Source: Komarekiella atlantica HA4396-MV6 (lineage in GTDB: Bacteria > Cyanobacteriota > Cyanobacteriia > Cyanobacteriales > Nostocaceae). Taken from it: a stretch of DNA of 64,000 bases. The stretch spans positions 186,001-250,000 of the forward strand of contig JAHHHK010000005.1 in NCBI GenBank assembly GCA_019359395.1. Reading direction: 5' to 3'. Position 1 is the stretch's first letter, and each line of letters starts with the position of its first letter. The notes under the pieces are model-generated. The model worked only from the letters and a program-made list of their open reading frames with translations, searched no databases and had not been told where the DNA came from. Positions 27,312 through 36,600 of this stretch are shown here, one piece after another. The position numbers and the translations under genes are program-made.

Positions 27312-27506
27312 TTAACTGTAGCGAGAACGTTGCTTACGACGTTGCTTGTGCCTAGCAATTGCTTTACGCTTCTCTTTTTCTATTGGCGTCTCAAAATGAC
27401 GCTTTTTCCTCATATCCTGGAAAATTCCGGCTTTAGATACTTCCCGCTTAAATCTTCGCAAAGCTGATTCAATACCCTCATTTTCCCCTAAAACTACTTG
27501 CGTCAT
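27312..27506 (-). CDS. rpsU: Ribosomal protein S21 (rbp-linked copy)
   Basis: Small-subunit ribosomal protein S21, 64 residues. The family sequence [20 protein letters not shown] is followed by [20 protein letters not shown] and a basic tail [18 protein letters not shown]. The start at 27506 is set by AGGAGG seven bases upstream; a second ATG two codons earlier sits too close to that site. In cyanobacteria rpsU commonly follows an RNA-binding-protein gene, as here. A second copy lies at 31572-31751, so the organism has at least two S21 proteins. Confidence 0.95.
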   Translation of the reverse strand: MTQVVLGENEGIESALRRFKREVSKAGIFQDMRKKRHFETPIEKEKRKAIARHKQRRKQRSRYS

Positions 27507-27560
27507 TCTCATTCCTCCTGATGTGGATGAATAGTTGAAAATTAGATAGAAAATAAAATA

Positions 27561-27598
27561 CTCCAGCAGATATGAGCCTTTGGCTTCATCTGCTGGAG
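27561..27598 (-). terminator. Hairpin between rbp and rpsU, possible attenuator
   Basis: The arms CTCCAGCAGAT and ATCTGCTGGAG (11 perfect pairs) enclose 16 bases with an inner GAGCC/GGCTTC pairing. On the minus strand TATTTTATTTTC follows. Located between rbp and rpsU, it could trim most transcripts after rbp and let some read into rpsU. Confidence 0.55.
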
Positions 27599-27629
27599 AC
27601 TCTAGATGTGAATTTTTCAGTATAAGGAC

Positions 27630-27935
27630 TTAGTAACGGTTGCGGCGGGCATTATTACCGCCCCAGCTACCACGAGAAGAATTGTTTCTTTCTTCACGGG
27701 GTTTAGCTTTGTTTACTTTCAAATCGCGTCCCATCCATTCAGCACCATCCAGTGCTTCAATGGCAGCTTGTTCTTGTGTGTCTGTTTCCATTTCTACAAA
27801 AGCAAACCCACGGGGACGACCTGTTTCCCGATCAGTGGGTAATTGAACGCGATTCACTGTTCCGTACTCTGCAAAAGCCCGCTTTAAGTCCTCTTCTGTA
27901 ACCTGATATGACAGGTTTCCCACATAAATTGACAT
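27630..27935 (-). CDS. RRM-type RNA-binding protein
   Basis: A 101-residue single RNA-recognition-motif protein of the cyanobacterial Rbp group. RNP2 is SIYVGNLSY at the N-terminus, RNP1 is GFAFVEME near residue 45, and a glycine/asparagine/arginine-rich tail (SRGSWGGNNARRNRY) follows. Members of the group bind RNA in the cytoplasm and several are induced by cold. The gene is the first of an rbp-rpsU pair. The ribosome site GGAG is about 7 bases before ATG and lies inside a hairpin (27941-27983), a possible post-transcriptional switch. The exact paralogue cannot be named from the window. Confidence 0.92.
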   Translation of the reverse strand: MSIYVGNLSYQVTEEDLKRAFAEYGTVNRVQLPTDRETGRPRGFAFVEMETDTQEQAAIEALDGAEWMGRDLKVNKAKPREERNNSSRGSWGGNNARRNRY

Positions 27936-27940
27936 AGAAT

Positions 27941-27983
27941 GTCTCCGAATTCAGAGAGTGTAGAGAGTTAAATTCGGAGAGAC
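27941..27983 (-). promoter_or_regulatory. Leader hairpin hiding the rbp ribosome-binding site
   Basis: On the minus-strand transcript the arm GTCTCTCCGAATT pairs with AATTCGGAGAC (11 pairs with a two-base bulge, 19-base loop). The second arm contains GGAG, which sits 7 bases ahead of the rbp ATG. The pairing would block ribosome access until opened. The palindromic nature is plain; any regulatory effect is inference. Confidence 0.55.
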
Positions 27984-28319
27984 GCTTTTTAGAAATCAAA
28001 ACGGGTTACTCAACCGAAAATAATCCTTATATCCATAAGTATAGCACAGCCTGAATTAGCAACTCATACGGAGTAGCTTTCAAGAGTAAAACTTTCAGAC
28101 AGTTTTGATAAACTGCCAATAACGGGTTCGTGTCGCCTGCTTTATTTCGATTGTTAGATGTAAACAGGTAGCTAGCGATCGCCTAAAAGTTTTCAACTTA
28201 AAAACAAGGCTGAATTTGAAACCGAAGGATTTAAGGAGTTATGTTTTTTATGAGTGTGGTGGTAATCTTACCATGAACTGATGTCATAAAAGCGCATTCG
28301 CACGGAAATTGCCCAAACT
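27984..28319. other. Upstream region of rbp and downstream region of cysQ
   Basis: About 335 bases, AT-rich, with the rbp promoter presumably inside it and no supported gene. It holds one HIP1-like octamer near 28176 and no other recognisable repeat. Confidence 0.45.
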
Positions 28320-29174
28320 CTAGCTATGTGTAAACTGTGCTAAAGCCATTTCTGCTTTTTGACATAACACCTCGTGATGCTGACTGGTGCTAGCAAGTAA
28401 ACCACCCCACTGATTGATATCACCAGTGTTGTATTGTAGTGGCGTACCATCGAAGTGAGTAAATTTACCCCCAGCTTCCGTCAGAATTAATTCTGGAGCT
28501 GCTATGTCCCAGTCTTTAGGAGCAGACTTACCGGAAAGAGAAATGTAGACATCCGCCTGTTGTTCAACGATGGTGGCAATTTTGCAGCCTACACTGCCAA
28601 CAGCTTTCTGATTTTGACAGGGTAGGTGTTGTAGCAAGTAATTTAATTGTTCATTGCGGTGCGAACGACTAACAACTAAAGTTAAATCTTCAACTCGTTT
28701 GCTTGAAGAAACTTTTAAGGGAATAGATGCATCACGAGTTTTTACAAATGTACCTCCACCTTTTGTGGCGTAGTACAATTTTTCTGTTTCGGGCACTGCT
28801 ACTATTGCTAGTACTGGGCGTGTCTTGTTCACTAAAGCAATATGAATCGCATAATCCCCAGTTTTTTCGATAAAGTCTCGCGTACCATCTAAAGGGTCAA
28901 TGATCCATACCCACTCAGGAGTGTTGTCGCCTAATTGCGATTGATAGGTTTCTTCGCTGATATAGGCAAAGTCTTCATTACCCAAAGCTGCTTGTAATCT
29001 CTCCAAGATGTATTGACTCACAGCTATATCTGCAACTGTGACAGGTTCATTATGTTTATACTGCACATCTAAGTTAAAATTTTTTACAGTTTCGTGGTAA
29101 TAAGATCGCAGTAAATTTGCTGCCCCTAAACATACATCAAGAGCGATCACTAATATTTCTTGTAAGTCTTTCAT
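28320..29174 (-). CDS. cysQ: 3'(2'),5'-bisphosphate nucleotidase, CysQ/inositol monophosphatase superfamily
   Basis: About 284 residues of the Li+-sensitive Mg2+-dependent phosphatase superfamily. The metal sites are visible: EETYQSQ (first acidic helix), WIIDPLDGTRDFI (second, the DPxDGT motif) and KDWDIAAPELILTEAGG (third, WD). The reaction removes the 3' phosphate from PAP or PAPS, preventing its build-up in sulfate assimilation. Inositol monophosphatase activity cannot be excluded from sequence alone. I place the start at ATG 29174, one codon inside a TTG. It lies next to a PfkB kinase on the same strand with a 46-base gap, so the two may be co-transcribed. Confidence 0.88.
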   Translation of the reverse strand: MKDLQEILVIALDVCLGAANLLRSYYHETVKNFNLDVQYKHNEPVTVADIAVSQYILERLQAALGNEDFAYISEETYQSQLGDNTPEWVWIIDPLDGTRDFIEKTGDYAIHIALVNKTRPVLAIVAVPETEKLYYATKGGGTFVKTRDASIPLKVSSSKRVEDLTLVVSRSHRNEQLNYLLQHLPCQNQKAVGSVGCKIATIVEQQADVYISLSGKSAPKDWDIAAPELILTEAGGKFTHFDGTPLQYNTGDINQWGGLLASTSQHHEVLCQKAEMALAQFTHS

Positions 29175-29220
29175 CAATTTAGCCTTGTTTAACTTAAACT
29201 AACTTCAATAGTGAGCCTAA

Positions 29221-30090
29221 CTACTCAGAATCCATCCAGCGACGCGTGCCAAAAAATTGACAAGAATCAGCAGCGATATTAGCTGCTTGTGCTAGGGCAT
29301 CGTTAAAACTTTCTCTTAAAATGTAGTTGCAAAAAGCACCGTGGAAAATATCTCCAGCCCCCAGTGTATCAACCGCTTGAACATGTGGCACAACTATCGC
29401 ACCAGTTTGACCATAACTTAAGTATTGAATTGGTTTTTCTCCGTGGGTAATGGCAATATGAGGAATACTAAAGGCGTGGAGGTAAGCAAAAACGTCTTCT
29501 GTGGTGTGGCAATTGGGAGGATAAAAATTAGCAGAACAAACAGCGTAATCAACAAAAGGTAAAACTTGCTCAAATCCAGGTTTCCAACTTCCACCATCGA
29601 TCGCCACTGGGATATGCTTAGCTTTAGCCATTTGAGCGATCGTACTTCCAACTGTCATCTGATGCCCATCAACAAGCACAATATCGACATTTTGTAAAAT
29701 ATTTGCTGGGATGGATGCGTTACTAATTTGAGTTTTGACAGCATTGATCGAAACTACAGCCCGTTCACCTGTAGCTTGGGTGACAATGATCGAAGAGACG
29801 GGTGGTGCTGTAATAGTGCTGGAATCGAGATCAGCGATCGCAACTTTGAAATTTGCCAAATCTTGGCGAATTAGCTGCGTCATCGGGTGAGAACCCACTA
29901 CACCCAAAACCTGAGCTTGATTACCTAAATAACTGAAAGTAACAGCTGCGTTTGTGGCTGGGCCACCTGCTGCTACAGTATAGTCAGCAGCAACAATCTT
30001 CTGATTATTCTTTGGGGCAGAATCAGCGAGGTAAATCAAATCCAAGGTTACTAAACCTACAAATAAACCGTAAGATTTGTCATTAATCAT
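29221..30090 (-). CDS. PfkB-family sugar/nucleoside kinase
   Basis: A 289-residue ribokinase-like kinase. It contains the N-terminal DYTVAAGGPATNAAVTFSYLG (PfkB motif 1, with GG switch) and the C-terminal VDTLGAGDIFHGAFC (motif 2, with the catalytic Asp in GAGD). It phosphorylates a sugar, nucleoside or related alcohol using ATP; the specific substrate cannot be told. It precedes cysQ on the same strand. The ATG start at 30090 lies in a heptamer-type repeat (GTTTGTC, ATTTGTT, AAGAGTC), so the promoter is close by or overlaps that repeat. Divergent from rsmI. Confidence 0.85.
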   Translation of the reverse strand: MINDKSYGLFVGLVTLDLIYLADSAPKNNQKIVAADYTVAAGGPATNAAVTFSYLGNQAQVLGVVGSHPMTQLIRQDLANFKVAIADLDSSTITAPPVSSIIVTQATGERAVVSINAVKTQISNASIPANILQNVDIVLVDGHQMTVGSTIAQMAKAKHIPVAIDGGSWKPGFEQVLPFVDYAVCSANFYPPNCHTTEDVFAYLHAFSIPHIAITHGEKPIQYLSYGQTGAIVVPHVQAVDTLGAGDIFHGAFCNYILRESFNDALAQAANIAADSCQFFGTRRWMDSE

Positions 30091-30191
30091 TAGTCGTTTG
30101 TCATTTGTTAAGAGTCAAAAGTCAAAAATTATTCTCCCCCTGCCCCTCTGCCCCTCTGCTCCCCCGCCCCTCATCTCCCTATTTCTCGCTC

Positions 30192-31058
30192 ATGCAGACC
30201 GATCCAAAACCAGGAACACTTTACGTCGTCGGGACACCAATTGGCAACCTGGAAGATATGACATTTCGGGCTGTACGGATTTTGCAAACTGTGGATCTGA
30301 TTGCTGCGGAAGACACCCGTCATACAGGGAAACTTTTACAGCATTTTCAAATTAAAACACCCCAGGTAAGCTATCACGAACACAACCGTAACAGCCGCAT
30401 CCCGGAGATATTAGAGCAGTTAGGTGATGCCAAAGCGATCGCTCTTGTCAGTGATGCTGGAATGCCAGGAATTTCTGATCCTGGATATGAATTGGTGAAA
30501 GCTTGTATTGAGGCGAATATACCAGTAGTTCCTATTCCTGGAGCTAGTGCTGCAATTACTGCTTTGAGTGCAGCGGGGCTACCAACTGATCGGTTTGTGT
30601 TTGAAGGCTTTTTGCCACCAAAAGCTCAACAGCGACAAGAACATTTAGAAGCTCTGCAAACAGAATCCCGCACATTAATTTTATACGAATCGCCCCATCG
30701 TTTGCGAGAAACTTTGCAAGACTTAGCGCTTGTTTGGGGAAGCGATCGCCAAATCGTATTAGGGCGGGAGTTAACTAAATTGTTTGAAGAATTTTGGCGG
30801 GGAACAATTGCTGAGGCGATCGCCCATTACAGTCAACGCGAACCCCAAGGCGAATATACTTTGGTGGTGGCAGGAAACCCACCCACTCAACTGTTACTGA
30901 CTCCAGAGGAATTGAAAGCTGAATTGCAACAATTGATTAATCAGGGAATATCGCGATCGCAAGCTAGCCGTCAATTAGCAAAAATGACTTCTCTTCCTCG
31001 TCGTCAACTATATCAACTAGCTCTTTCTCTAGTCCTGAGTCCTGAATTACCAGAGTGA
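30192..31058 (+). CDS. rsmI: 16S rRNA (cytidine-1402-2'-O)-methyltransferase
   Basis: About 288 residues of the tetrapyrrole-methylase-type fold. RsmI uses SAM to 2'-O-methylate C1402 in 16S rRNA, near the P site. Hallmarks are the N-terminal LYVVGTPIGNLEDMT, the DLIAAEDTRHTGKLL strand, YHEHN, AIALVSDAGMPGISDPGYEL and PIPGASAAITALSAAGL. The C-terminal part has the LYESPHRL and GRELTKLFEEFWRG segments. I choose the ATG at 30192; the open frame upstream encodes an unlikely Pro/Ser-rich stretch from a C-rich tract. Followed after 27 bases by a small membrane protein gene. Confidence 0.95.
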   Translation: MQTDPKPGTLYVVGTPIGNLEDMTFRAVRILQTVDLIAAEDTRHTGKLLQHFQIKTPQVSYHEHNRNSRIPEILEQLGDAKAIALVSDAGMPGISDPGYELVKACIEANIPVVPIPGASAAITALSAAGLPTDRFVFEGFLPPKAQQRQEHLEALQTESRTLILYESPHRLRETLQDLALVWGSDRQIVLGRELTKLFEEFWRGTIAEAIAHYSQREPQGEYTLVVAGNPPTQLLLTPEELKAELQQLINQGISRSQASRQLAKMTSLPRRQLYQLALSLVLSPELPE

Positions 31059-31085
31059 AGTACCCCTTTTTGCTTCGCTGAAAAA

Positions 31086-31277
31086 TTGGCTCTCCAATTT
31101 CAACTACAGCAACGAGCTAGTAACTTGGGATGGATCTTGCTTGGGATTGGTATAGTACTAGTTTTCTTAAGTAGTGGGGTAATTTTGAGATCAACTAGCT
31201 TATGGAATTTCTTGGTTGCTTTCACCGCATTGGCAGCCGGATATAAATTACTAAATGAGGGCATAATCAACTTTTAA
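31086..31277 (+). CDS. Small membrane protein, 63 aa
   Basis: A short protein with two likely membrane helices: LGWILLGIGIVLVFLSSGVIL and WNFLVAFTALAAGYKLL. The polar N-terminus (QFQLQQRASN) would face one side. Initiation would be at TTG (31086), 28 bases after rsmI, with no strong ribosome site. The family is not recognised. The clean pattern of two helices supports coding, but it is not certain. Confidence 0.5.
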   Translation: MALQFQLQQRASNLGWILLGIGIVLVFLSSGVILRSTSLWNFLVAFTALAAGYKLLNEGIINF

Positions 31278-31447
31278 AATAAGTGGAAATATTAGAGTTT
31301 TCTTGTGTTCATCAGTAGTCGATATACTTCCATAAACAGCAATATAGTAAATTCAGGAAAATTTAGTATTATAATTTTTTTATCTTCTCTGCTGCCGCTG
31401 AGAGTGTGGTGAACACTAGCATTAATTTGTAGCTAAGTGCTAATTTC

Positions 31448-31519
31448 ATGAACGATAAGCAGCCTCAACCGGATGAATTTCCTCTTAATTCTGGCTTTAG
31501 CCTAGAGGAGTTTGGCTAA
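31448..31519 (+). CDS. Possible 23-residue leader peptide upstream of the second rpsU
   Basis: ATG at 31448 opens a 23-codon frame ([20 protein letters not shown] then EFG) ending TAA at 31517-31519, 52 bases before the chosen rpsU start and in another frame. The composition is polar and acidic. No ribosome site is obvious. It could be a leader peptide or a chance frame. Confidence 0.25.
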   Translation: MNDKQPQPDEFPLNSGFSLEEFG

Positions 31520-31571
31520 GTTTGAGGCTACTATTACAATGGAAACTATTGATGATGAGGACAAGGTAAGA

Positions 31572-31751
31572 ATGACCCAAGTGGTTCTAGGAGAGAACGA
31601 AGGAATAGACTCAGCTTTGCGCCGGTTTAAACGCCAGGTTTCCAAAGCTGGTATATTAGCTGATGTAAAATACCATCGGCACTTTGAAACACCGATAGAA
31701 AAGCGCAAACGTAAGGCAGTGGCAGCTAGACGCAAACGACGCTTTAAATAA
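31572..31751 (+). CDS. rpsU: Ribosomal protein S21, second copy
   Basis: 59 residues: [20 protein letters not shown], then [20 protein letters not shown] and [19 protein letters not shown]. It differs from the copy at 27312 in the middle (ILADVKYH versus IFQDMRKK) and has a shorter basic tail. The ATG at 31572 has AAGG about five bases upstream; the frame stays open for 20 more codons upstream ([20 protein letters not shown] from TTG 31512), so an extended form is conceivable. It stands alone, unlike the rbp-linked copy. Two S21 genes may serve different growth conditions; that is inference. Confidence 0.92.
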   Translation: MTQVVLGENEGIDSALRRFKRQVSKAGILADVKYHRHFETPIEKRKRKAVAARRKRRFK

Positions 31752-32020
31752 AGCTATTTGGTTTGGTACTGGCGTTACTTGAGATAGTTCTAAAACAAGT
31801 AACAGCGCGTTGCCATTATTCTTACAAAAATTAATCAAAATGTGCCGCACCCCTTATTGGGGTGTCGGTGAAATGCTCTCTCTATAAGCAAGGTGCGTCA
31901 AGATTTTTATTCTGGTTACATAGAACAGCTTAAAATACGCTATCCATCAACCAAAATAAACGCCTTCAAACACCATTGAGCTTTTTGTATCAAGTTCATA
32001 GGGTAGCATTCACCCATCTC

Positions 32021-32662
32021 TTAAGACCCAGAATTATCGATGGTGCGGCTATTACAAAGATTCATAGCCTTTTCCAATCCCTGTTTGAGGCTTAGCTCTA
32101 TACACTCAGCCATGAACTGAAGTACAAGAGACATAAGTTGAGTTTCGGCAACGGAAAACCGCCCCAGTACATGGGAGACGGCTTCTGAGTTATCGCTATT
32201 AGCTGCACTTTTTGGTTTACCAATGCCGATTCGCAAACGAGGAAAGTTTTGCGTGCTAAGATGAGCGATCGCACTTTTCATACCATTGTGTCCCCCAGCC
32301 GAACCAGACAAGCGCAGGCGAGTTTTTCCCAAAGGTAAATCCATATCATCATAAATCACTAGCACTGACTCTGAAGGTAATTTATACCAACTAGTCACTG
32401 CTTGTATTGCCTGACCTGAGCGATTCATATACGTCAACGGTTTCAGCAAGCGGATTTTACCTCCACCTGGTGCAATTCCTTCGCCGTACTCTCCTTGAAA
32501 TTTGCGATTTTCTGCTATGGGAATATGCCATGAACGGGAAAGAGCATCCACAGCAGCAAAGCCAATATTATGGCGTGTTTGGTCATATTTAGAGTCTGGA
32601 TTCCCCAACCCGACAATTAGTTGGGGAATAACCATAGCTGGTTTCGTAACAGCTTCTAACAT
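32021..32662 (-). CDS. pth: Peptidyl-tRNA hydrolase
   Basis: About 213 residues. Pth cleaves peptidyl-tRNAs released from stalled ribosomes. Visible: LIVGLGNPDSKYDQTRHNIG (with the active-site histidine in TRHN), FQGEYGEG, LLKPLTYMNRSGQAI, YDDMDLPLGKTRLRLSGSAGGHNGMKS and FPRLRIGIGKP. The start is not certain: TTG at 32677, ATG at 32662 (chosen) and ATG at 32635 are all in frame and none has a strong ribosome site. It follows tatA on the same strand with a small gap, so the two may be co-transcribed. Confidence 0.95.
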   Translation of the reverse strand: MLEAVTKPAMVIPQLIVGLGNPDSKYDQTRHNIGFAAVDALSRSWHIPIAENRKFQGEYGEGIAPGGGKIRLLKPLTYMNRSGQAIQAVTSWYKLPSESVLVIYDDMDLPLGKTRLRLSGSAGGHNGMKSAIAHLSTQNFPRLRIGIGKPKSAANSDNSEAVSHVLGRFSVAETQLMSLVLQFMAECIELSLKQGLEKAMNLCNSRTIDNSGS

Positions 32663-32695
32663 TTTGCCTACAATCAATCGATATGCAGCACTCTC

Positions 32696-32968
32696 CTAGC
32701 TAGCTTGGGAAGAACTAGCAGTATCCTGCTCCGATTTAACAGCCTCAAGTTGCTTAGGTTCCAATTCAGCAGTAGTCTTTACAACTTGTTCCAACTGTTC
32801 TGCTTCTTTTTGAAACTCGTTTTGAAACTCCTTAGAAGCATCTTGAAAACTACGAATAGTTTTGCCTACACTACGACCAATCTCTGGCAATTTCTTGGGG
32901 CCGAAGATTAACAATGCTACTACCATAATTACAGCCATTTCTGGCAGACCGATACCAAATATATTCAT
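32696..32968 (-). CDS. tatA: Twin-arginine translocase subunit TatA/TatE
   Basis: A 90-residue single-pass component of the Tat export pore. It has the N-terminal helix FGIGLPEMAVIMVVALLIFG (about 3-22), the hinge GPKKLPEIGRSVGKTIRSFQ and a charged amphipathic and disordered tail. AGGAG lies 7 bases before the ATG at 32968. The Tat-dependent carbonic anhydrase at 61353 in this window would need this machinery. pth follows immediately. Confidence 0.93.
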   Translation of the reverse strand: MNIFGIGLPEMAVIMVVALLIFGPKKLPEIGRSVGKTIRSFQDASKEFQNEFQKEAEQLEQVVKTTAELEPKQLEAVKSEQDTASSSQAS

Positions 32969-33080
32969 TTTTTTCTCCTGTAAACTCTAAAATTACCCAA
33001 AAACCCACATTTGTAGTTTAGTCAATAGTTAGTACTCAGTGACAAATCATCAAGAACTGATCTGGCAACTGAAAACTGAT

Positions 33081-33103
33081 AAAAAAACCCGGACGAGCCG
33101 GGT
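33081..33103 (-). terminator. Intrinsic terminator of psbH
   Basis: ACCCGG and CCGGGT pair around ACGAG. On the minus strand the stem is followed by seven T, a textbook intrinsic terminator. It lies 42 bases past the psbH stop codon. Confidence 0.85.
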
Positions 33104-33144
33104 ATAGGTTAAGTTGTTAGCTAAGCTTAATCGCTTTGTATCAG

Positions 33145-33348
33145 TTAGCCGCCTAAACTCCGCCAATCGACAAGTACATCCTGAACCAACAGTGATTTAT
33201 TGTAAAGTTGCAGAATAATCAGCAGAAACACAAAAAATAGCAAAATAAAAACAGCCATTACAGGTGTCGTCCCCCAACCTGGAGCTACCTTGCCATACTC
33301 AGAATTCAAGGGCTTCAGGATATCTCCCAACCTAGTCCGTTGTGCCAT
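33145..33348 (-). CDS. psbH: Photosystem II protein PsbH
   Basis: 67 residues; a small subunit of photosystem II with one membrane helix ([21 protein letters not shown], about 29-49), needed for the acceptor side and assembly near CP47. The N-terminus [20 protein letters not shown] and the C-terminus LVDWRSLGG are typical of the cyanobacterial protein, which lacks the phosphorylated plant extension. AGGTGA precedes ATG. Divergent from psbN, the usual arrangement, with an 85-base shared control region and its own terminator. Confidence 0.97.
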   Translation of the reverse strand: MAQRTRLGDILKPLNSEYGKVAPGWGTTPVMAVFILLFFVFLLIILQLYNKSLLVQDVLVDWRSLGG

Positions 33349-33433
33349 AGTTCACCTAAGATTACTTGCCAAAGCTTTTTTTAATCTTCTGTAATATTCT
33401 ATAAGAATAGCACTCATAATCTATCCCTAAATT

Positions 33434-33565
33434 ATGGAACCCGCAATAGTTCTTAGCATTTCTGTAGCTACCGTGGTAGTTGCCATTACCGGACTGGCAA
33501 TCTATACTTCTTTTGGCCCTCCTAGCAAGCAATTGAACGATCCGTTTGACGACCACGAAGACTAG
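33434..33565 (+). CDS. psbN: PsbN, photosystem II assembly protein
   Basis: 43 residues: MEPAIVLSISVATVVVAITG, then LAIYTSFGPPSKQLNDPFDD and HED. One membrane helix (about 5-25) and the conserved FGPPSKQLNDPFDDHED tail identify PsbN. It is not a subunit of the finished photosystem but helps assembly of the reaction centre. The gene is divergent from psbH, as in other cyanobacteria and plastids. No strong ribosome site; the start is set by family length. Confidence 0.95.
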   Translation: MEPAIVLSISVATVVVAITGLAIYTSFGPPSKQLNDPFDDHED

Positions 33566-33658
33566 AGAAGTCAAGAGTAGCCACTGCTCAACTAGAGTTT
33601 CCCGGCTTAAAGCAAGTGGCGTTCAAGAGTCAAAGACTCAAGACTCAATATTACTGAC

Positions 33659-36600
33659 TCATCCAAGCTTGGGATTATTCGCTGGTATCACCTTGAAACT
33701 GGCGATTTTCCAGGGTTGTATCGTCAAGATTTGTTGCTGAGATGAGAATTCAGTAGTGGTAGAGGAACGTTCTAACAAATCTACTGTCTGTTTAAGACTC
33801 AACTCTAAATCACTTTGCAAAGATAACTCGGCTGTTTCTCCGTGACATTCATAACACCGCAGAATTAACTGCTGTGGGTTATCTTCTGCTGGCTTCAGGG
33901 CCATCAAGATTAGATTTTCAGATGATAAATCTAGGAATGTCACGTCTGGAGTGCTGTTAGCGTAGTGGGGCGTAGCCTGTGAAAAATTTTGATTAGTAAA
34001 GGGATTCATTAGTACTTGTAGTGGTATATTCAATTCATAGCCACGCCGTACCGTATGAGCTGATTCCCAGCTATCAGCATGAGGATACAAGGCATAAGTA
34101 AACTCGTGAAAGCCTTTGTCTGCCTCTAAATCAGGCCAATTAGGGCTGCGTAACAGCGTTAAGCGTAGTTGATTTGGTTGGCTATCGTAACCGTATTTAC
34201 AATCATTTAGCAAGCTAATACCGTAGATATCTGCATCACCTTGTGTATGCCCAGTCAAATCAGCCCAACGTAAGGCGGGGACTTCCCATTTTGCTTGTTC
34301 TGCTGGGGTTTGGGGTTTGGTTGGGCGACGAATAGAGCCACAGGGAATCTCATAGGTAGCGAAGTCTGCTTCGAGGTTCAAAGGAAAAGCAGCTTTCACT
34401 AATACTTGACTTTCTTGCCAATTAACTGTGGAAGCAATTTTTAGCAGAGGTGAACCAGCTTGCAATATGTAATCTTGGCAAAATTCTGATTCACCCAATT
34501 GACGCACCACCCGCACACGACTTTGCACAGGGCCTTGTTCTAGCCACTGAATAGATGTCAAGCTCGTTTGAGGTAAAGGATGCTGAGCATAATTGGGGTC
34601 TATATTCCAAGCATCCCAATATTGACCACTATCTTTAAAAGCTTGCAGTTGATTCCCTGCACCACTCAAAATTTCTCGTTGATAAGTTTTATCAAAAAAA
34701 CTTGATAAATCTCCTGTGTCAGGATTGATGACAACGCGTAAAAATTCATTTTCCAGAATCCAGTCTATGGGAAGGGGGGGAGTGGGTGAAGGAGGGAGGG
34801 GGGGAGTGGGGGAAAGCCAGAATATACGGTAGCCTACGGGTGGAATGTCGGTTGCGAGAAATAGTAGTATTGATGGTTCAGATAACTGAGATGCAAGCTG
34901 TTTTCCAGTAATATCGTAAATTTGCCATTCTTGAGTGGCTGCTGATGTGGGTAAGGAGACAGAGATAATATCAGAACGCTGCCAATTGAGAGAATTGAAA
35001 ATGAAAATAGGTAAACTATTAGGCTTTGGTGGTTCAGGTAAGGTAATATGAGATGCGATCGCTAAAAGTGACTCATGTAATATCTTCGTTCCTACTTGTT
35101 CCACTTGTTGCCATTCAGGCAATGCATCTATATAAACTTGGGTAATTGAAGAACCAGGCAAAATATCGTGAAACTGGTTAAATAATATCTGCTTCCAAGC
35201 TGCTTCGATTTCTGTTTTGGGATATGTCACGCCACAACTTACCATTGCCAAAGTAGCAAATAGTTCAGCTTGATATAACAAACCTTCACAACGACGATTC
35301 CAGCGTTTTTGATCTGCGTGGGTGGTATAGCAACCGCGATGAAATTCTAGGTATAGTTCGTCATTCCAAGTAGGGAAGGGGGGCAGAGGGGGAGTGGGAG
35401 AATAATTGCTTCTGACTTCTGAATCCTGTACAGACACTATTAATCCCGTCTCTCCTGACCGAATTTGCTGTAAATATTTTTCAGCCGTTGTAAATTCTAG
35501 ATTTGGGAAAAAAGGTGACTTTTGCCAGCGTTGTGCGGTTTCTAGCATATCACGGGTGGGGCCGCCGCCGTGGTCGCCGACGCCAGGGAGCCAGAGTGAT
35601 TCTGATAAACCTGTTTGGGTTTGCCATTCAAAAGCGTAGGATGCCATTTTAACGGGGTCAATACCTTCACCGATGGGTGCAGACATCAAACTAAATATTT
35701 CACTACCATCAGGCGATCGCCACCAAAAAGCACCATAATCAAACTTAGTAGTGTCATTCCATCGCAATTTTTGCGTGACAAAATACTCAATTCCTGCATT
35801 AGCAAAAAACTGCGGCAGAGTTGCACAAAAACCAAAAGTATCTGGAACCCAGACAATATTTGAAAGCTTACCAAATTTTTCCTGAATGTAGCGCTGACCA
35901 TATAATAATTGACGGGCTATTGATTCACCAGCAATTAAGTTGAGTTCTGGTTCCACCCACATTCCACCGATAACTTCCCAACGTCCAGCTTTTACCTGTG
36001 CTTGAATTGCTCTAAACAAATCTGGGCGATGTTCTTCAATCCAAGCATAAAGCGCCGGAGTCGAATGACAGAAAATTAAATCAGGAAAATCTTTTTGTAG
36101 TTTCAGAACTGACTCAAACGTGTTTTGTGCTGCATTCCAGGTTTCATTGACAGACCAAAGCCATGCTAAATCTAAGTGAGCATGACCTAATAAATAAATT
36201 TTAGATTTTTGCTCCCCCCAACTACCCTGAAAAAAGGAGGCTAGGATTTCGGATTTAATTAAGTTTTCTCTTAGAGACAAGAAGGATTTTACTAACTCTT
36301 CTTTTGCGTTCTCGGCGTCTATGCAGTTCGTTACATCCCTCACCACCGCCGCCAACTCATCCAACCTCTCCGGCGCAAACTTTTCCAAATAAAGCTGCAT
36401 TACTGCCAACTCATCAGCCACAAAACCCGGATCGGGATTATTATTATCAGTAGATTCATATACAAAGAGCGATCGCACCAAAGCACCATCACAATGTCCC
36501 GGACTCTCTAACCGCAAAGCAACAGTAAATTCTTCTCCTGGTGTCACACTCCGACTGAGAAGCACTCTGGGTGAGCAATCAAATAAATCGCCCTCCAGCG

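Noticed and set aside
30105-30191. Upstream extension of rsmI from TTG
   Set aside because: The residues come from a C-rich intergenic tract and RsmI proteins start near the chosen ATG.
33362-33574. 70-residue minus-strand frame
   Set aside because: It is the antisense of psbN; psbN is clearly the real gene.
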